Positions 17,991-28,313 are shown, numbered from the stretch's first letter. The stretch is DNA of 64,000 nt from an uncultured Muribaculaceae bacterium (GCA_910584055.1 CAJTZS010000017.1:1-64000), one strand, 5' to 3'. Translations and numbers: made by a program. Notes: generated by a model not told the origin, from the sequence alone.

Positions 17991-19847
17991 ATGGCAGAAA
18001 AAAAAGAAACTCTTTTCGACGCGTTCTCACCTGTCTCCACTGAAGAGTGGAAGGCTAAGATTACCGCCGACTTGAAGGGTGCGGATTTCGACAAGAAACT
18101 TGTCTGGCGCACTAATGAAGGCTTTAATGTTCAGCCTTTCTATAGAAGGGAAGATATTGAAGGCCTTTCTACAATCGGTTCGCTCCCGGGCGAATTCCCC
18201 TATGTGAGAGGTACTCGCGACAACAATGACTGGCTTATCCGTCAGGAAGTGCAAGGAGCTACAGATGAAGAGCTCAACGCGCATGCCCGTCATATCCTTG
18301 ACAAAGGTGCGGAGTCCCTCGGCTTCACTTTCCATCATGGTAAAGGTGACGCAGACCTTAATGTGATCCTCAAGGATATTGACCTTAAGAAGGTTGAAAT
18401 CAACATTACATGCTGCCCCGGCAAAGCTGTGGCGGTTGCTGAGCAGCTTGTTGCAATCATCAAGGCTGCAGGCGCTGAAAAAGAATTCCGCGGATCAATC
18501 GACTATAATCCGTTCCGCCGTCTCCTCAAACATGGCCTTCCTTTCCCCAAGGACGCTGCAAAAGAGGGGAAAGCACTTTACGAAGCAGTAAAAGACGTGA
18601 AAGGTCTCCGTTGTTATGCTGTTGACAGCTTCATGTTCAACAACGCAGGAGCATTCATAACACAGGAACTCGGTTATGCCCTTGCATGGGGTGCTGAATG
18701 GCTCACCATGCTGACAGAAGAAGGGCTTACGGCTGATGAAGTTGCAGCTCGCGTGAAATTCAACATGGGCATCTCTTCCAACTATTTCATGGAGCTTGCA
18801 AAATTCCGTGCAGGCCGTATGCTTTGGGCCGAGATTGTGAAGGCATATAATGCAGCGGAAGAAAACTGCAAGATGTTTGTGCATGCAGTCACCAGCAAAT
18901 TCAACCAGACACTTTACGATTCACATGTGAATCTTCTCCGTTCGATGACAGAGACAATGAGTGCCGCGCTTGCAGGTGTTGATTCACTTGAGACACTTCC
19001 GTTCGATCTTTGCTATAAGAACCCGGATGAGTTCAGTGAGAGAATCGCCCGCAACCAGCAAGTTCTGTTGCGCGAGGAGTCTCATCTTGATAAGGTGGTT
19101 GACCCCGCAGGCGGTTCCTACTATATTGAAACCCTCACGGCCTCGATTGCAGAGCAGGCATGGAAAGTTTTCAACGAAGTTGAGGACAATGGCGGTTTTG
19201 ACGCCATGCTTGCAAAAGGTGAGATTCAAGCAAAGGTTAATGAATCAGGTGTTAAGCGTCATCTTGATGTAGCGCGCCGCAAAGAGAATCTCCTCGGCAC
19301 CAACCAGTATCCCAATTTCAATGAGAAGGCTCTTGACAAGGTTAGTGAAGGCAGCTGCTGCAAATGCGGATGCAATGCAGGAGAGGCTCAGGACGGTGCT
19401 GTCGAATGGCTTAACTTCGACCGCGCTGCGAGCCAGTTCGAGCAGTTACGTCTCGACACAGAGCGTGCGTCACATCGTCCGAAAGTGTTCATGCTTACCA
19501 TCGGTAACCTTGCGATGCGTCTTGCGCGTGCACAGTTCTCCTCAAACTTCTTCGGATGTGCCGGGTACGAAATCATTGACAACATCGGCTTCAACACTGT
19601 TAAAGAGGGCGTAGATGCCGCTATGGAGAAAGGTGCCGACATCGTGGTTCTCTGTTCAAGCGATGATGAATATGCAGAGTTCGCTCCGGAGGCATATAAA
19701 GAGCTTGCCGGTCGTGCCATGTTTGTAGTTGCCGGTGCTCCCGCATGTATGGAAGAGCTCAAGGCGCAAGGTATCGAGAATTTCATTCACGTGAGAGTAA
19801 ATGTGCTCGACACGCTTATCGGATTTAACGCTAAACTCCTCAAATGA
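17991..19847 (+). CDS. mutA: Methylmalonyl-CoA mutase small (beta) subunit
   Basis: Non-catalytic partner (618 residues) of the B12-dependent mutase that interconverts succinyl-CoA and (R)-methylmalonyl-CoA, the route to propionate in Bacteroidales. The N-terminal TIM-barrel part resembles MutB (FNMGISSNYFMELAKFRAGRM, DPAGGSYY). The C-terminal domain has the B12-binding fold but lacks the DxHxxG cobalt-ligand motif, as expected for this subunit. An unusual cysteine cluster, Cys456, Cys457, Cys459 and Cys461, sits in the linker between the two domains. Its stop codon overlaps the mutB start by four bases, so translation is coupled. Confidence 0.95.
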   Translation: MAEKKETLFDAFSPVSTEEWKAKITADLKGADFDKKLVWRTNEGFNVQPFYRREDIEGLSTIGSLPGEFPYVRGTRDNNDWLIRQEVQGATDEELNAHARHILDKGAESLGFTFHHGKGDADLNVILKDIDLKKVEINITCCPGKAVAVAEQLVAIIKAAGAEKEFRGSIDYNPFRRLLKHGLPFPKDAAKEGKALYEAVKDVKGLRCYAVDSFMFNNAGAFITQELGYALAWGAEWLTMLTEEGLTADEVAARVKFNMGISSNYFMELAKFRAGRMLWAEIVKAYNAAEENCKMFVHAVTSKFNQTLYDSHVNLLRSMTETMSAALAGVDSLETLPFDLCYKNPDEFSERIARNQQVLLREESHLDKVVDPAGGSYYIETLTASIAEQAWKVFNEVEDNGGFDAMLAKGEIQAKVNESGVKRHLDVARRKENLLGTNQYPNFNEKALDKVSEGSCCKCGCNAGEAQDGAVEWLNFDRAASQFEQLRLDTERASHRPKVFMLTIGNLAMRLARAQFSSNFFGCAGYEIIDNIGFNTVKEGVDAAMEKGADIVVLCSSDDEYAEFAPEAYKELAGRAMFVVAGAPACMEELKAQGIENFIHVRVNVLDTLIGFNAKLLK

Positions 19848-21991
19848 TCATGAGACCGAATTTTAAAGAAATAGATATTACAAAAACCTTTGCCGGGAAA
19901 GGCCAGAAACCTGCAGCCGGTGAAGAATGGATGACAGCGGAGCTTATACCTGTCAAGCCCGTATATACAAAAGAGGATCTTGAGGGAATGGAACATCTCG
20001 ATTTCGTATCGGGTATTCCACCGTTCCTGCGCGGTCCGTACAGCGCGATGTACCCTTTGCGCCCCTGGACAATCCGCCAGTATGCAGGATTCTCTACGGC
20101 AGCTGAATCAAATGCATTCTATCGCCGCAACCTTGCGTCGGGACAGAAGGGTCTTTCTGTGGCGTTCGACCTTCCTACTCATCGCGGTTATGATGCAGAC
20201 CACGAGCGCGTTGTCGGCGATGTAGGTAAAGCCGGTGTTTCAATCTGTTCTCTCGAGGATATGAAAGTTCTTTTCGACGGTATCCCATTGAACAAGATGT
20301 CCGTGTCAATGACCATGAATGGTGCTGTTCTTCCGGTTCTCGCATTCTATATCAATGCAGGTCTCGAGCAGGGTGCAAAACTCGATGAGATGGCAGGAAC
20401 AATCCAGAACGATATCCTTAAGGAGTTCATGGTGCGTAACACCTACATCTACCCGCCGGCATTCTCAATGAAGATTATCGCCGACATATTCGAGTATACA
20501 TCGAAAAACATGCCTAAGTTCAACTCGATCTCCATCTCCGGTTATCACATGCAGGAGGCCGGTGCGACGGCAGATATCGAGCTTGCATATACACTTGCCG
20601 ACGGTCTTGAGTATCTTCGTGCCGGTGTGAACGCAGGTATGGATATTGATGCATTCGCTCCCCGTCTGTCATTCTTCTGGGGTATTTCTATGAACTACTT
20701 TATGGAGATCGCCAAGATGCGTGCGGCCCGTATGCTCTGGGCCAAGATTGTTAAGCAGTTCAATCCAAAGAATCCTAAATCTCTTGCGCTCCGCACACAC
20801 TGCCAGACTTCAGGATGGTCACTTACAGAGCAGGATCCGTTCAACAATGTTGGCCGTACATGTGTAGAAGCTATGGGTGCCGTACTCGGTCACACACAGT
20901 CTCTCCACACCAACGCTCTTGACGAGGCTATCGCGCTTCCGACAGATTTCTCAGCACGTATCGCACGTAACACGCAGATCTATATCCAGGATGAGACTTA
21001 TGTTACAAAACAGGTCGATCCGTGGGGTGGTAGCTATTACGTAGAGTCTCTTACAAATGAGATTGCACACCGTGCATGGGAACATATCCAGGAGATTGAG
21101 AAACTCGGAGGCATGGCCAAGGCTATCGAAACAGGTCTTCCGAAACTTAAGATCGAAGAAGCAGCAGCCCGCACACAGGCTCATATCGACAAGGGAACAC
21201 AGACAATCGTCGGTATCAACAAATTCCGTCTCGACCATGAGGACCCGATCGATATCCTTGAGGTTGACAACACTGAGGTCCGCAAAGAGCAGTGCGCACG
21301 TCTTGAGGAACTTAAGAAGAATCGCGACGAGGCTGCCGTTCAGGAAGCTCTCGCCAAGATTACTGAGGCTGTGAAAGATCCGTCGAAGGGCAACCTTCTT
21401 GATCTCGCTGTCAAGGCAGCCGGTCTTCGCGCATCTCTCGGTGAGATCTCAGATGCATGCGAGGCAGTGGTAGGACGTTATAAAGCAGTAATCAAAACTA
21501 TTTCAGGCGTGTATTCAAATGAAGAGAAGGGCGATCCCGAATTTGAGGAGGCTCGCAAGGCTGTTGCAGATTTTGCAGCCCGCGAAGGTCGTCAGCCGCG
21601 TATAATGATTGCCAAGATGGGTCAGGACGGTCACGACCGTGGTGCCAAGGTTGTAGCAACAGGTTATGCTGACTGTGGATTCGATGTGGATATGGGACCA
21701 TTGTTCCAGACTCCGGCCGAGGCTGCGCGTCAGGCAGTGGAGAATGACGTTCATGTCCTGGGAGTTTCCTCACTTGCAGCCGGTCATAAGACCTTGATTC
21801 CCCAGGTAATCGAGGAGCTTAAGAAACTTGGACGGGAGGATATTATGGTGACTGCAGGCGGTGTTATACCCGCACAGGATTATGATTTCCTTTATAAGGC
21901 AGGTGTCGCAGCTATCTTTGGTCCCGGCACACGCATCCCCAAGAGTGCTATTGAAATGATCCGTCTTCTTAACGAAGACCGTGCCGAATAA
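19844..21991 (+). CDS. mutB: Methylmalonyl-CoA mutase large (alpha) subunit
   Basis: Catalytic subunit, 715 residues, adenosylcobalamin-dependent. The N-terminal substrate-binding barrel (PFLRGPYSAMY, TCQTSGWSL-like segment HCQTSGWSL) is followed by the C-terminal B12-binding domain with Asp595-x-His597-x-x-Gly600 in GQDGHDRG; His597 is the expected lower cobalt ligand. Two starts are possible, ATG 19844 and ATG 19850, two codons apart. The first overlaps the mutA stop. Both subunits show the codon pattern of highly expressed genes, consistent with a central fermentative step. Confidence 0.97.
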   Translation: MIMRPNFKEIDITKTFAGKGQKPAAGEEWMTAELIPVKPVYTKEDLEGMEHLDFVSGIPPFLRGPYSAMYPLRPWTIRQYAGFSTAAESNAFYRRNLASGQKGLSVAFDLPTHRGYDADHERVVGDVGKAGVSICSLEDMKVLFDGIPLNKMSVSMTMNGAVLPVLAFYINAGLEQGAKLDEMAGTIQNDILKEFMVRNTYIYPPAFSMKIIADIFEYTSKNMPKFNSISISGYHMQEAGATADIELAYTLADGLEYLRAGVNAGMDIDAFAPRLSFFWGISMNYFMEIAKMRAARMLWAKIVKQFNPKNPKSLALRTHCQTSGWSLTEQDPFNNVGRTCVEAMGAVLGHTQSLHTNALDEAIALPTDFSARIARNTQIYIQDETYVTKQVDPWGGSYYVESLTNEIAHRAWEHIQEIEKLGGMAKAIETGLPKLKIEEAAARTQAHIDKGTQTIVGINKFRLDHEDPIDILEVDNTEVRKEQCARLEELKKNRDEAAVQEALAKITEAVKDPSKGNLLDLAVKAAGLRASLGEISDACEAVVGRYKAVIKTISGVYSNEEKGDPEFEEARKAVADFAAREGRQPRIMIAKMGQDGHDRGAKVVATGYADCGFDVDMGPLFQTPAEAARQAVENDVHVLGVSSLAAGHKTLIPQVIEELKKLGREDIMVTAGGVIPAQDYDFLYKAGVAAIFGPGTRIPKSAIEMIRLLNEDRAE

Positions 21992-22012
21992 GTCATAAAC
22001 TTATCTTCATAT

Positions 22013-22042
22013 GGGAGCGACGGCCGGATGGTCGCCGCTCCC
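22013..22042 (+). terminator. Terminator of mutA-mutB
   Basis: GGGAGCG (22013-22019) pairs with CGCTCCC (22036-22042), with an inner CGGCC/GGTCG stem and a GGAT loop. It lies 22 bp after the mutB stop. The T-run that follows is short (TCTATTC), so strength is uncertain. Confidence 0.55.
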
Positions 22043-22079
22043 TCTATTCAAAATATACTATGAGTGATAATCATATACT

Positions 22080-22835
22080 ATGAATGATAATCTCTATTCA
22101 ATAGAAGAGGAAGACAATACCCCCGAATACAGCATCGAAGACAATAATCTCTCCGATGCGACAAACGAATATGTGCTTGATGATGAAAATAATGACTCTG
22201 AATCTTATGAATATGCAATAGAAGATGAAATTAAGAGAATCGAGGAGAAGGATGCTGAGGCTTGGACCGGTAATACAAATGAATCAAAGCTGTCTCCTTT
22301 CGGATTGATATTCAAGATTCTTGCCAATCCTGTCCAAGGATGGAAGGCTTTGAAAAGGAGTAAGTATTCAGCAGATACTATTGCTTCCGCCACATTATAT
22401 CCGTTATCGGCAATGGCTGCCCTATCGGAATATACATCACTTTTTTATGATGCGGAAACCACTGTTACTTCTCTGCTTGTGCCTGCCATAATTACTTTCA
22501 TCACATTTTTCTTCGGCTATTTCTCTGTTTTACTTTTAGGAGATATCTTGCTCCGGAAGGAAGCGAAGAAAACCCTGCACACATATTATGGCAAAGAATA
22601 TGTGATGGTGAATATATCTACCCTCATATTGTTCTATATTTTATACCGGCTATTTCCGTTGGCCGGGCCGATTGTCGCTTTTTTACCGTTATGGACAATA
22701 TATATAGCCTGTAAGGGCGTTAAACTATTTAGACTTCCGGCTGATAAAGAGGTAGGCACATGCGGGATGCTGTCTGTCCTGATAATAGGATGTCCTCTTT
22801 TCTGGAACTGGCTTTTTAATGAAATTATGTTATAA
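22080..22835 (+). CDS. Yip1-family membrane protein with acidic N-terminus
   Basis: Protein of 251 residues. The first 70 residues are strongly acidic and low in complexity (Glu, Asp, Asn repeats), presumably disordered and cytoplasmic. Residues about 90-250 contain four to five hydrophobic segments (for example VPAIITFITFFFGYFSVLLL and SVLIIGCPLFWNWLF) in the pattern of Yip1-type integral membrane proteins. Function is unknown. The start is ATG 22080; an ATG 20 bases earlier in another frame reaches a stop after seven codons. smpB follows after seven bases. Confidence 0.72.
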   Translation: MNDNLYSIEEEDNTPEYSIEDNNLSDATNEYVLDDENNDSESYEYAIEDEIKRIEEKDAEAWTGNTNESKLSPFGLIFKILANPVQGWKALKRSKYSADTIASATLYPLSAMAALSEYTSLFYDAETTVTSLLVPAIITFITFFFGYFSVLLLGDILLRKEAKKTLHTYYGKEYVMVNISTLILFYILYRLFPLAGPIVAFLPLWTIYIACKGVKLFRLPADKEVGTCGMLSVLIIGCPLFWNWLFNEIML

Positions 22836-22842
22836 TAATATA

Positions 22843-23295
22843 ATGAAAGCTGATCAGGTAAATATCAAGAATAAACGTGCGAGATTTGATTATGAAATCT
22901 CCGATACGTATGTTGCCGGAATTGTATTGACCGGCACAGAAATCAAGTCGATACGCGATGGCAAAGCCTCCCTGACCGATACATACTGCGTTGTTGAACG
23001 TGGGGAAGTATGGGTAAAAGGGATGAATATTTCAGAATATTTTTACGGCTCGTACAATAACCACGTGGCGAGGAGAGACCGCAAACTGCTCCTCAATAGG
23101 AAAGAGATAGCAAAGATTGCAAAAGCCGCAGAAGATGCCGGTTTTACAATAGTCCCGATGCGAGTGTTCATTAATGACCGTGGCTTTGCCAAGATGCAAA
23201 TAGGGATAGGGCGCGGTAAAAAACAATATGATAAGCGACAATCTATACGTGAGCGGGAGGACAAACGCAATATCGACAGGATGTTTAAGAAATAA
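22843..23295 (+). CDS. smpB: SsrA-binding protein
   Basis: RNA-binding partner of tmRNA in trans-translation, which rescues stalled ribosomes. The 150-residue protein shows the family core: NKRARFDYEI, GIVLTGTEIKSIRDGKASL, and the basic C-terminal tail KRQSIREREDKRNIDRMFKK, which enters the vacant mRNA channel. The start is placed at ATG 22843 (MKADQVNIKNKRA). An ATG at 22819 in the same frame overlaps the preceding gene and adds residues not typical of SmpB. The tmRNA gene itself was not seen in the window. Confidence 0.96.
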   Translation: MKADQVNIKNKRARFDYEISDTYVAGIVLTGTEIKSIRDGKASLTDTYCVVERGEVWVKGMNISEYFYGSYNNHVARRDRKLLLNRKEIAKIAKAAEDAGFTIVPMRVFINDRGFAKMQIGIGRGKKQYDKRQSIREREDKRNIDRMFKK

Positions 23296-23303
23296 GAGAC
23301 GGA

Positions 23304-25079
23304 ATGAGGGCACTTGAATTGCTGGCACCGGCTGCCGACAAGTTTATAGCCAAGGAGGCAATCCTGCACGGCGCGGATGCCGTGTATATGGGCGCATCGA
23401 GTCATGGCGCACGTAAAAGCGCGGCAAATTCTATTGAGGACATAGCGGAAGTAGTGAAATTCGCACATCCATTCAGGGCGAAAGTATATGTGACTGTCAA
23501 TACTCTTGTTTATGACAATGAGATCCATAATGTGGAGAAGCTTATTAACGCTCTCTATAAAGTCGGGGTCGATGCGGTGATTGTACAGGATATGGGCATT
23601 CTGAGAATGAACATACCTCCGATTGAACTTCATGCGAGCACACAATGCGATACAAGAACTGTTGAGAAATCGCAGTTTCTTGAGAAGGTTGGGTTCTCAC
23701 AGATTGTGCTCGCAAGGGAGCTATCGATTGATGAGATAAAAAATATATGCAATCATGTCTCGGTTCCGGTGGAATGTTTTATTCATGGAGCGTTATGCGT
23801 GAGCTATTCAGGGAGGTGTCGCGCAAGTCAGGTTCAGACGGGAAGAAGTGCCAACAGGGGAGAATGCTCCCAGATGTGTCGGCTGCCATACGATCTTGTA
23901 GATGCAGACGGTAATAAGATATTGAAAGGTAAATATCTGTTGTCGTTAAGAGACTTCAATGCCTCCGAACAACTTTTGGAACTGATTGAAGCGGGTGTGT
24001 CGTCTTTCAAGATTGAAGGAAGGCTGAAGGATGTAACTTATGTAAAGAATATTACGGCTTATTATAGACATCTCATAGACGATATCATATCATCAAATCC
24101 CGCACAATACTGTCGCTCATCGTATGGGAAAAGTGAAATCGCATTTCTCCCTGATCCAAATAAAAGTTTCAACCGTGGGTTCACAACTTATTTCCTTGAG
24201 GGTCGTCATCAAAAACAGATGGCATCGTTGAGCACACCAAAATCTATGGGTGAAAGTATAGAGAATATAAGGGATTTAAATAATGGAGACGGAATAAGTT
24301 TCATTAACGAAAAGGGGCAATATGAAGGTGTGAGGGTCAATAAAATTGAAAGTGGAAGAATAATCGGCGCCAGGCCTTTTTATCTTCCCAAAGGGAGCGA
24401 GATAAGGCGCACATTCAATAGGGAATGGCAGACCGCTCTTGAAAGAACAACTGCAAAAAGGTTAATCAACCTTGATCTGGAGTTGGACGAGACAGGAATT
24501 ACCGCGTCAGATGAAAGGGGGGTGAAGGTTAGGATTGGTCTGGATGTTGATAAATTCAAGGCTGAAAAAGTAATGGAACCGGAGAAAGTATTCTCTAAAT
24601 TGGGCAACACAATTTATCGGTTGAGAAGTTTCACCAATAATCTTAATCCGGAAACATTTATACCGGCATCACAACTCACCGCTTTAAAAAGAGAAGTTTT
24701 AGAGGCTCTTGATATTTCAGCCCTGACAACTTATCCCTATTCCTACCGGAAAACTGAAGATATGGAAATACCATATCTGAATAGTTGTGTATCTGCTGAG
24801 GAAAACGTGGCGAACGGACTGGCGGAAAAATTCTATAACGACCATAAGGGGAAGGTATGCGAAAGGGCAATCGAAGTCGTTCCAAATACAGACAGTGACA
24901 TAGTAGTAATGAATACCCGTTACTGCTTGCGCAGGGAATTAGGTATATGTAAAAAAGAGAAGAACGGTTCGCATCCATTGGCAAAAGCACGTGAACCATT
25001 CTATATCGAATCAGGCAAAACCCGCTTTAAACTAACATTCGATTGCAAAAACTGCGAAATGAAGGTAATCAAATCTTGA
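23304..25079 (+). CDS. U32 family peptidase (TrhP/YhbU-like tRNA hydroxylation protein)
   Basis: Protein of 591 residues. The N-terminal half is a U32 domain (ELLAPAADKFIAKEAILHGADAVYMG) with the family signature from ECFIHGALCVSYSGRC to CSQMCRLPYDL. Cysteines in this region and near the C-terminus (TFDCKNCEMK) may hold a metal cluster. The C-terminal half matches the accessory region found in long U32 proteins. Members act in prephenate-dependent 5-hydroxyuridine formation in tRNA, while others were first reported as collagenases; the tRNA role is the more likely one. It follows smpB after eight bases. Confidence 0.85.
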   Translation: MRALELLAPAADKFIAKEAILHGADAVYMGASSHGARKSAANSIEDIAEVVKFAHPFRAKVYVTVNTLVYDNEIHNVEKLINALYKVGVDAVIVQDMGILRMNIPPIELHASTQCDTRTVEKSQFLEKVGFSQIVLARELSIDEIKNICNHVSVPVECFIHGALCVSYSGRCRASQVQTGRSANRGECSQMCRLPYDLVDADGNKILKGKYLLSLRDFNASEQLLELIEAGVSSFKIEGRLKDVTYVKNITAYYRHLIDDIISSNPAQYCRSSYGKSEIAFLPDPNKSFNRGFTTYFLEGRHQKQMASLSTPKSMGESIENIRDLNNGDGISFINEKGQYEGVRVNKIESGRIIGARPFYLPKGSEIRRTFNREWQTALERTTAKRLINLDLELDETGITASDERGVKVRIGLDVDKFKAEKVMEPEKVFSKLGNTIYRLRSFTNNLNPETFIPASQLTALKREVLEALDISALTTYPYSYRKTEDMEIPYLNSCVSAEENVANGLAEKFYNDHKGKVCERAIEVVPNTDSDIVVMNTRYCLRRELGICKKEKNGSHPLAKAREPFYIESGKTRFKLTFDCKNCEMKVIKS

Positions 25080-25128
25080 GATGATCATGCAGCCGTTGCG
25101 AACAACAGCTGCTGCGACTCGATCATAG

Positions 25129-25518
25129 TCATGGGTGTGGAATAGAATCGGAGGGAAGGGAGTCGATAGGCAGGGGAGTGCGGGCATATTGACGTAGGAG
25201 AGAATCTCGGAGGATGATGAATCTGCTATTAAGATTGGTGAGGGTGTCATTCTCTCCTTCCGATATTTCATAATCAGCTCCTGCCGCATGTGCGTAGTTG
25301 AGCCGCGTTATCTCTTCGTCATATCTTTCACAAAGGGAGAAGAGCGTGACGCTGTCTTTAGCTCCTGCCATACTGTCAAGGTATAGGGTTGCGATGCGTT
25401 TACTCTCAACATAAAGCTCCCTCGCTTCCCCGCGAAGAGAGTGTTCATTTTTCTTGACACATGAGAAACTACAGGCCAGTGCGGTGCACAGAAATGTGAT
25501 ATATAACAGATTCTTCAT
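25129..25518 (-). CDS. Small lipoprotein of unknown function
   Basis: Protein of 129 residues. The N-terminus is a lipoprotein signal with a hydrophobic stretch followed by lipobox FSC (Cys20). The mature part is mainly helical and charged, and ends in a Pro/Ser-rich tail (PLPIDSLPSDSIPHP). No family recognised. Its ATG overlaps the uvrA stop by four bases, so it is translated from the uvrA transcript. Such coupling of a lipoprotein to a cytoplasmic repair gene may only reflect operon economy. Confidence 0.75.
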   Translation of the reverse strand: MKNLLYITFLCTALACSFSCVKKNEHSLRGEARELYVESKRIATLYLDSMAGAKDSVTLFSLCERYDEEITRLNYAHAAGADYEISEGENDTLTNLNSRFIILRDSLLRQYARTPLPIDSLPSDSIPHP

Positions 25519-28313
25519 TTTCCAAGTTTTTCCTTTAAGAATTGTCCCGTGTAGGATTCTTTTACCTTGGCCACCTGTTCGGGAGTGCCTTGCGCCACAA
25601 TGTTACCACCTGCCTCTCCACCTTCCGGTCCTATGTCGATAAGCCAGTCGGCCGATTTTATCATGTCCATGTTATGTTCTATGATAATTACAGTGTTCCC
25701 TTTTTCAACAAGCCGGTTTAAAGATTTAAGAAGAGTGGAGATGTCGTGAAAATGTAGTCCCGTTGTCGGTTCATCAAAGATAAACATTGTGTGTTCCTGC
25801 TTATCCATTGAAATATAATATGCAAGCTTCACGCGCTGATTCTCCCCTCCGGATAAAGTGGAAGATGATTGACCAAGCTTTATATACCCGAGTCCGACAT
25901 CTTTCAAAGGCTGTAGTTTCCTGATAATCTTTTTTTCTTGTGAACCATTGGTTTCCGACAGAAACTCGATTGCCTGATTCACGGTCATTTCAAGGAAATC
26001 ATAAATATTCTTTCCCCTGTATTCTACGTCAAGTACCTCTTGCTTGAATCTCTTGCCATGGCAAACGTCGCAGGGAACTTCTATGTCTGCCATAAACTGC
26101 ATCGGAATCGTGATTGTTCCTTCTCCCTTACATTCTTCGCATCTACCGCCGTCTGTGTTGAACGAGAAATATGCCGGGGTGAACCCCATTTGTTTTGAAA
26201 GTTGTTGATCCGAAAAAAGTTTGCGGATTTCATCGTAGGCTTTAAGGTAAGTGGCAGGGTTACTTCTCGATGATGTCCCTATTGGATTCTGATCCACAAA
26301 TTCTATCGCCTTGATCTTGCTTATGTCCCCACCTAAAGAACGATGTGTGCCGGGGATGTCGCCGGGTTCGCCGAGAACCCTCACAACAGCCTTATATAAA
26401 ATCTCCCTTACAAGCGTGGATTTGCCGCTACCGCTGACCCCCGAAACCACTGTCATGACACCGAGCGGAAACTTGACATCGATATTCTTAAGATTGTTTT
26501 CAGCCGCACCTATAACTTCTACAAATTGTTTCCACGGCCTTCGCAATTTGGGGACAGGTATTGTTCTGTCGCCTCTAAGGTAATCCACTGTATAGGATCC
26601 GTTGGCATCACCGCCTTTAAGAATGTCTTTTAAGTTTCCTTTAAAAACTATTTCTCCACCGAGACGACCGGCATCAGGACCTATGTCAACTATCTCGTCG
26701 GCGGCAAGCATTATCTCTTCATCATGCTCAACAACAACTACTGTATTGCCAATCTTCTGGAGATTGCGGAGAACTTTAATAAGTTTTTCAGTGTCGCGCG
26801 AATGCAGTCCTATGCTTGGTTCGTCAAGTATATAAAGCGATCCCACCAATGAACTGCCAAGAGAGGTGGCAAGGTTGATTCGCTGGCTTTCCCCTCCTGA
26901 AAGGGAAGAGGAAAGCCTGTCGAGTGTCAGATAGCCGAGTCCGACTTCATTGAGGAAACCTAACCGCTGATTGATTTCCGTCAGAAGCCTTGCAGCAATT
27001 TTCTCGTCGGTCTCGTCAAGTCTGATATTCTTGAAAAACTCGGCTATTTCCACTACGGGCATTTTAACCAGTTCGGTGATCGTTTTTCCGGCAACCTTGA
27101 CATATTCAACGTCTTTGCGTAGACGTGAGCCGTGGCATTCTGGACAAGTGCTCTTTCCCCGATACCGTGCTTTCATAACACGGTATTGTATTTTATCCTG
27201 ACGTGAATCTATCCACCTGAAGAAGCCGTCGATACCCTCCCAATGGCTATTGCCGTGCCACAGAAAATCTTTTTGTGTAGGGGTAAGATCCATGTATGGA
27301 GTATGTATAGGGAAATTGAAGTGTGGCGCGATATGGATTAGATGGTCCTTCCATTCGTTCATCTTGTCGCCGTTCCAACATTTCACAGCATTCTGATATA
27401 TTGACAGTGTCTTGTTGGGCACAACAAGATCTTCACTGATACCGAGCACTTTCCCGAAGCCTTCACATACCGGGCAAGCACCATATGGGTTGTTGAAATT
27501 GAACATCAAGTCGTTAGGCTCACGAAATTCTATGCCGTCGGCAACAAACTTTTTTGAGAACTGATGTTCATGGACACCATCTTTACCCCATATTTTGATG
27601 ATGCATTCATCGTGTCCTTCATAATATGCAGTTTCAACGGAATCCGTCAAGCGTGAAATTTCATCTTTATCATCAGAAACAGAAAGGCGGTCAATGAGGA
27701 GTCTATAACCGGCAGATGAAACAGGAGTGCCGTTTTTCCTAAAATCGCTTATTGATATGAACTCACCATCTTTTTCAAGACGTGAATATCCCTCTTTAAG
27801 ATATATATCCAGTTGTTGATCGAATGTTCTGTTCTCCGGCACACTGATGTCTATGAGCACAGCCAAGCGTGTTCCGCGAGGGTATGACAGCGCAGTTTTA
27901 ACCATATCCTCGATGCCGTGTTTCTTGACTTCAAGACCACTGACAGGTGAGTAGGTGTGACCCACACGGGCGAAAAGCATCCGTAGGTAGTCGTAAATCT
28001 CTGTTGCCGTACCGACTGTGCTTCTTGGGTTACGGGTATTCACCTTCTGTTCGATAGCAATTGCCGGCGGAAGCCCTTTGATGTAATCGCATTCAGGTTT
28101 AGCCATGCGTCCAAGGAACTGACGTGCATAGGCAGAGAGGCTTTCCACATACCTACGTTGCCCCTCGGCATACAGTGTATCAAACGCAAGCGATGACTTA
28201 CCGCTCCCGCTCACTCCTGTAACAACAATAAACTTATTGAGAGGCAAAGAAATATCAATATTCTTCAGATTGTTGACTCTCGCCCCCTTTATGATGATGT
28301 TTTTTTCTTCCAT
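25515..28313 (-). CDS. uvrA: UvrABC system protein A
   Basis: Damage-recognition ATPase of nucleotide excision repair, 932 residues. It has two ABC modules: the first Walker A is GVSGSGKSS at about 32-40 and the second GVSGSGKST at about 622-630. Signature sequences LSGGESQRINL and LSGGENQRVKL are both present, with Cys-x2-Cys zinc modules (CPVCEGFG, CEECKGEG, CDVCHGKRF). All expected parts are intact. No clear promoter was found in the short gap up to the inverted-repeat element at 28375. Confidence 0.98.
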   Translation of the reverse strand: MEEKNIIIKGARVNNLKNIDISLPLNKFIVVTGVSGSGKSSLAFDTLYAEGQRRYVESLSAYARQFLGRMAKPECDYIKGLPPAIAIEQKVNTRNPRSTVGTATEIYDYLRMLFARVGHTYSPVSGLEVKKHGIEDMVKTALSYPRGTRLAVLIDISVPENRTFDQQLDIYLKEGYSRLEKDGEFISISDFRKNGTPVSSAGYRLLIDRLSVSDDKDEISRLTDSVETAYYEGHDECIIKIWGKDGVHEHQFSKKFVADGIEFREPNDLMFNFNNPYGACPVCEGFGKVLGISEDLVVPNKTLSIYQNAVKCWNGDKMNEWKDHLIHIAPHFNFPIHTPYMDLTPTQKDFLWHGNSHWEGIDGFFRWIDSRQDKIQYRVMKARYRGKSTCPECHGSRLRKDVEYVKVAGKTITELVKMPVVEIAEFFKNIRLDETDEKIAARLLTEINQRLGFLNEVGLGYLTLDRLSSSLSGGESQRINLATSLGSSLVGSLYILDEPSIGLHSRDTEKLIKVLRNLQKIGNTVVVVEHDEEIMLAADEIVDIGPDAGRLGGEIVFKGNLKDILKGGDANGSYTVDYLRGDRTIPVPKLRRPWKQFVEVIGAAENNLKNIDVKFPLGVMTVVSGVSGSGKSTLVREILYKAVVRVLGEPGDIPGTHRSLGGDISKIKAIEFVDQNPIGTSSRSNPATYLKAYDEIRKLFSDQQLSKQMGFTPAYFSFNTDGGRCEECKGEGTITIPMQFMADIEVPCDVCHGKRFKQEVLDVEYRGKNIYDFLEMTVNQAIEFLSETNGSQEKKIIRKLQPLKDVGLGYIKLGQSSSTLSGGENQRVKLAYYISMDKQEHTMFIFDEPTTGLHFHDISTLLKSLNRLVEKGNTVIIIEHNMDMIKSADWLIDIGPEGGEAGGNIVAQGTPEQVAKVKESYTGQFLKEKLGK

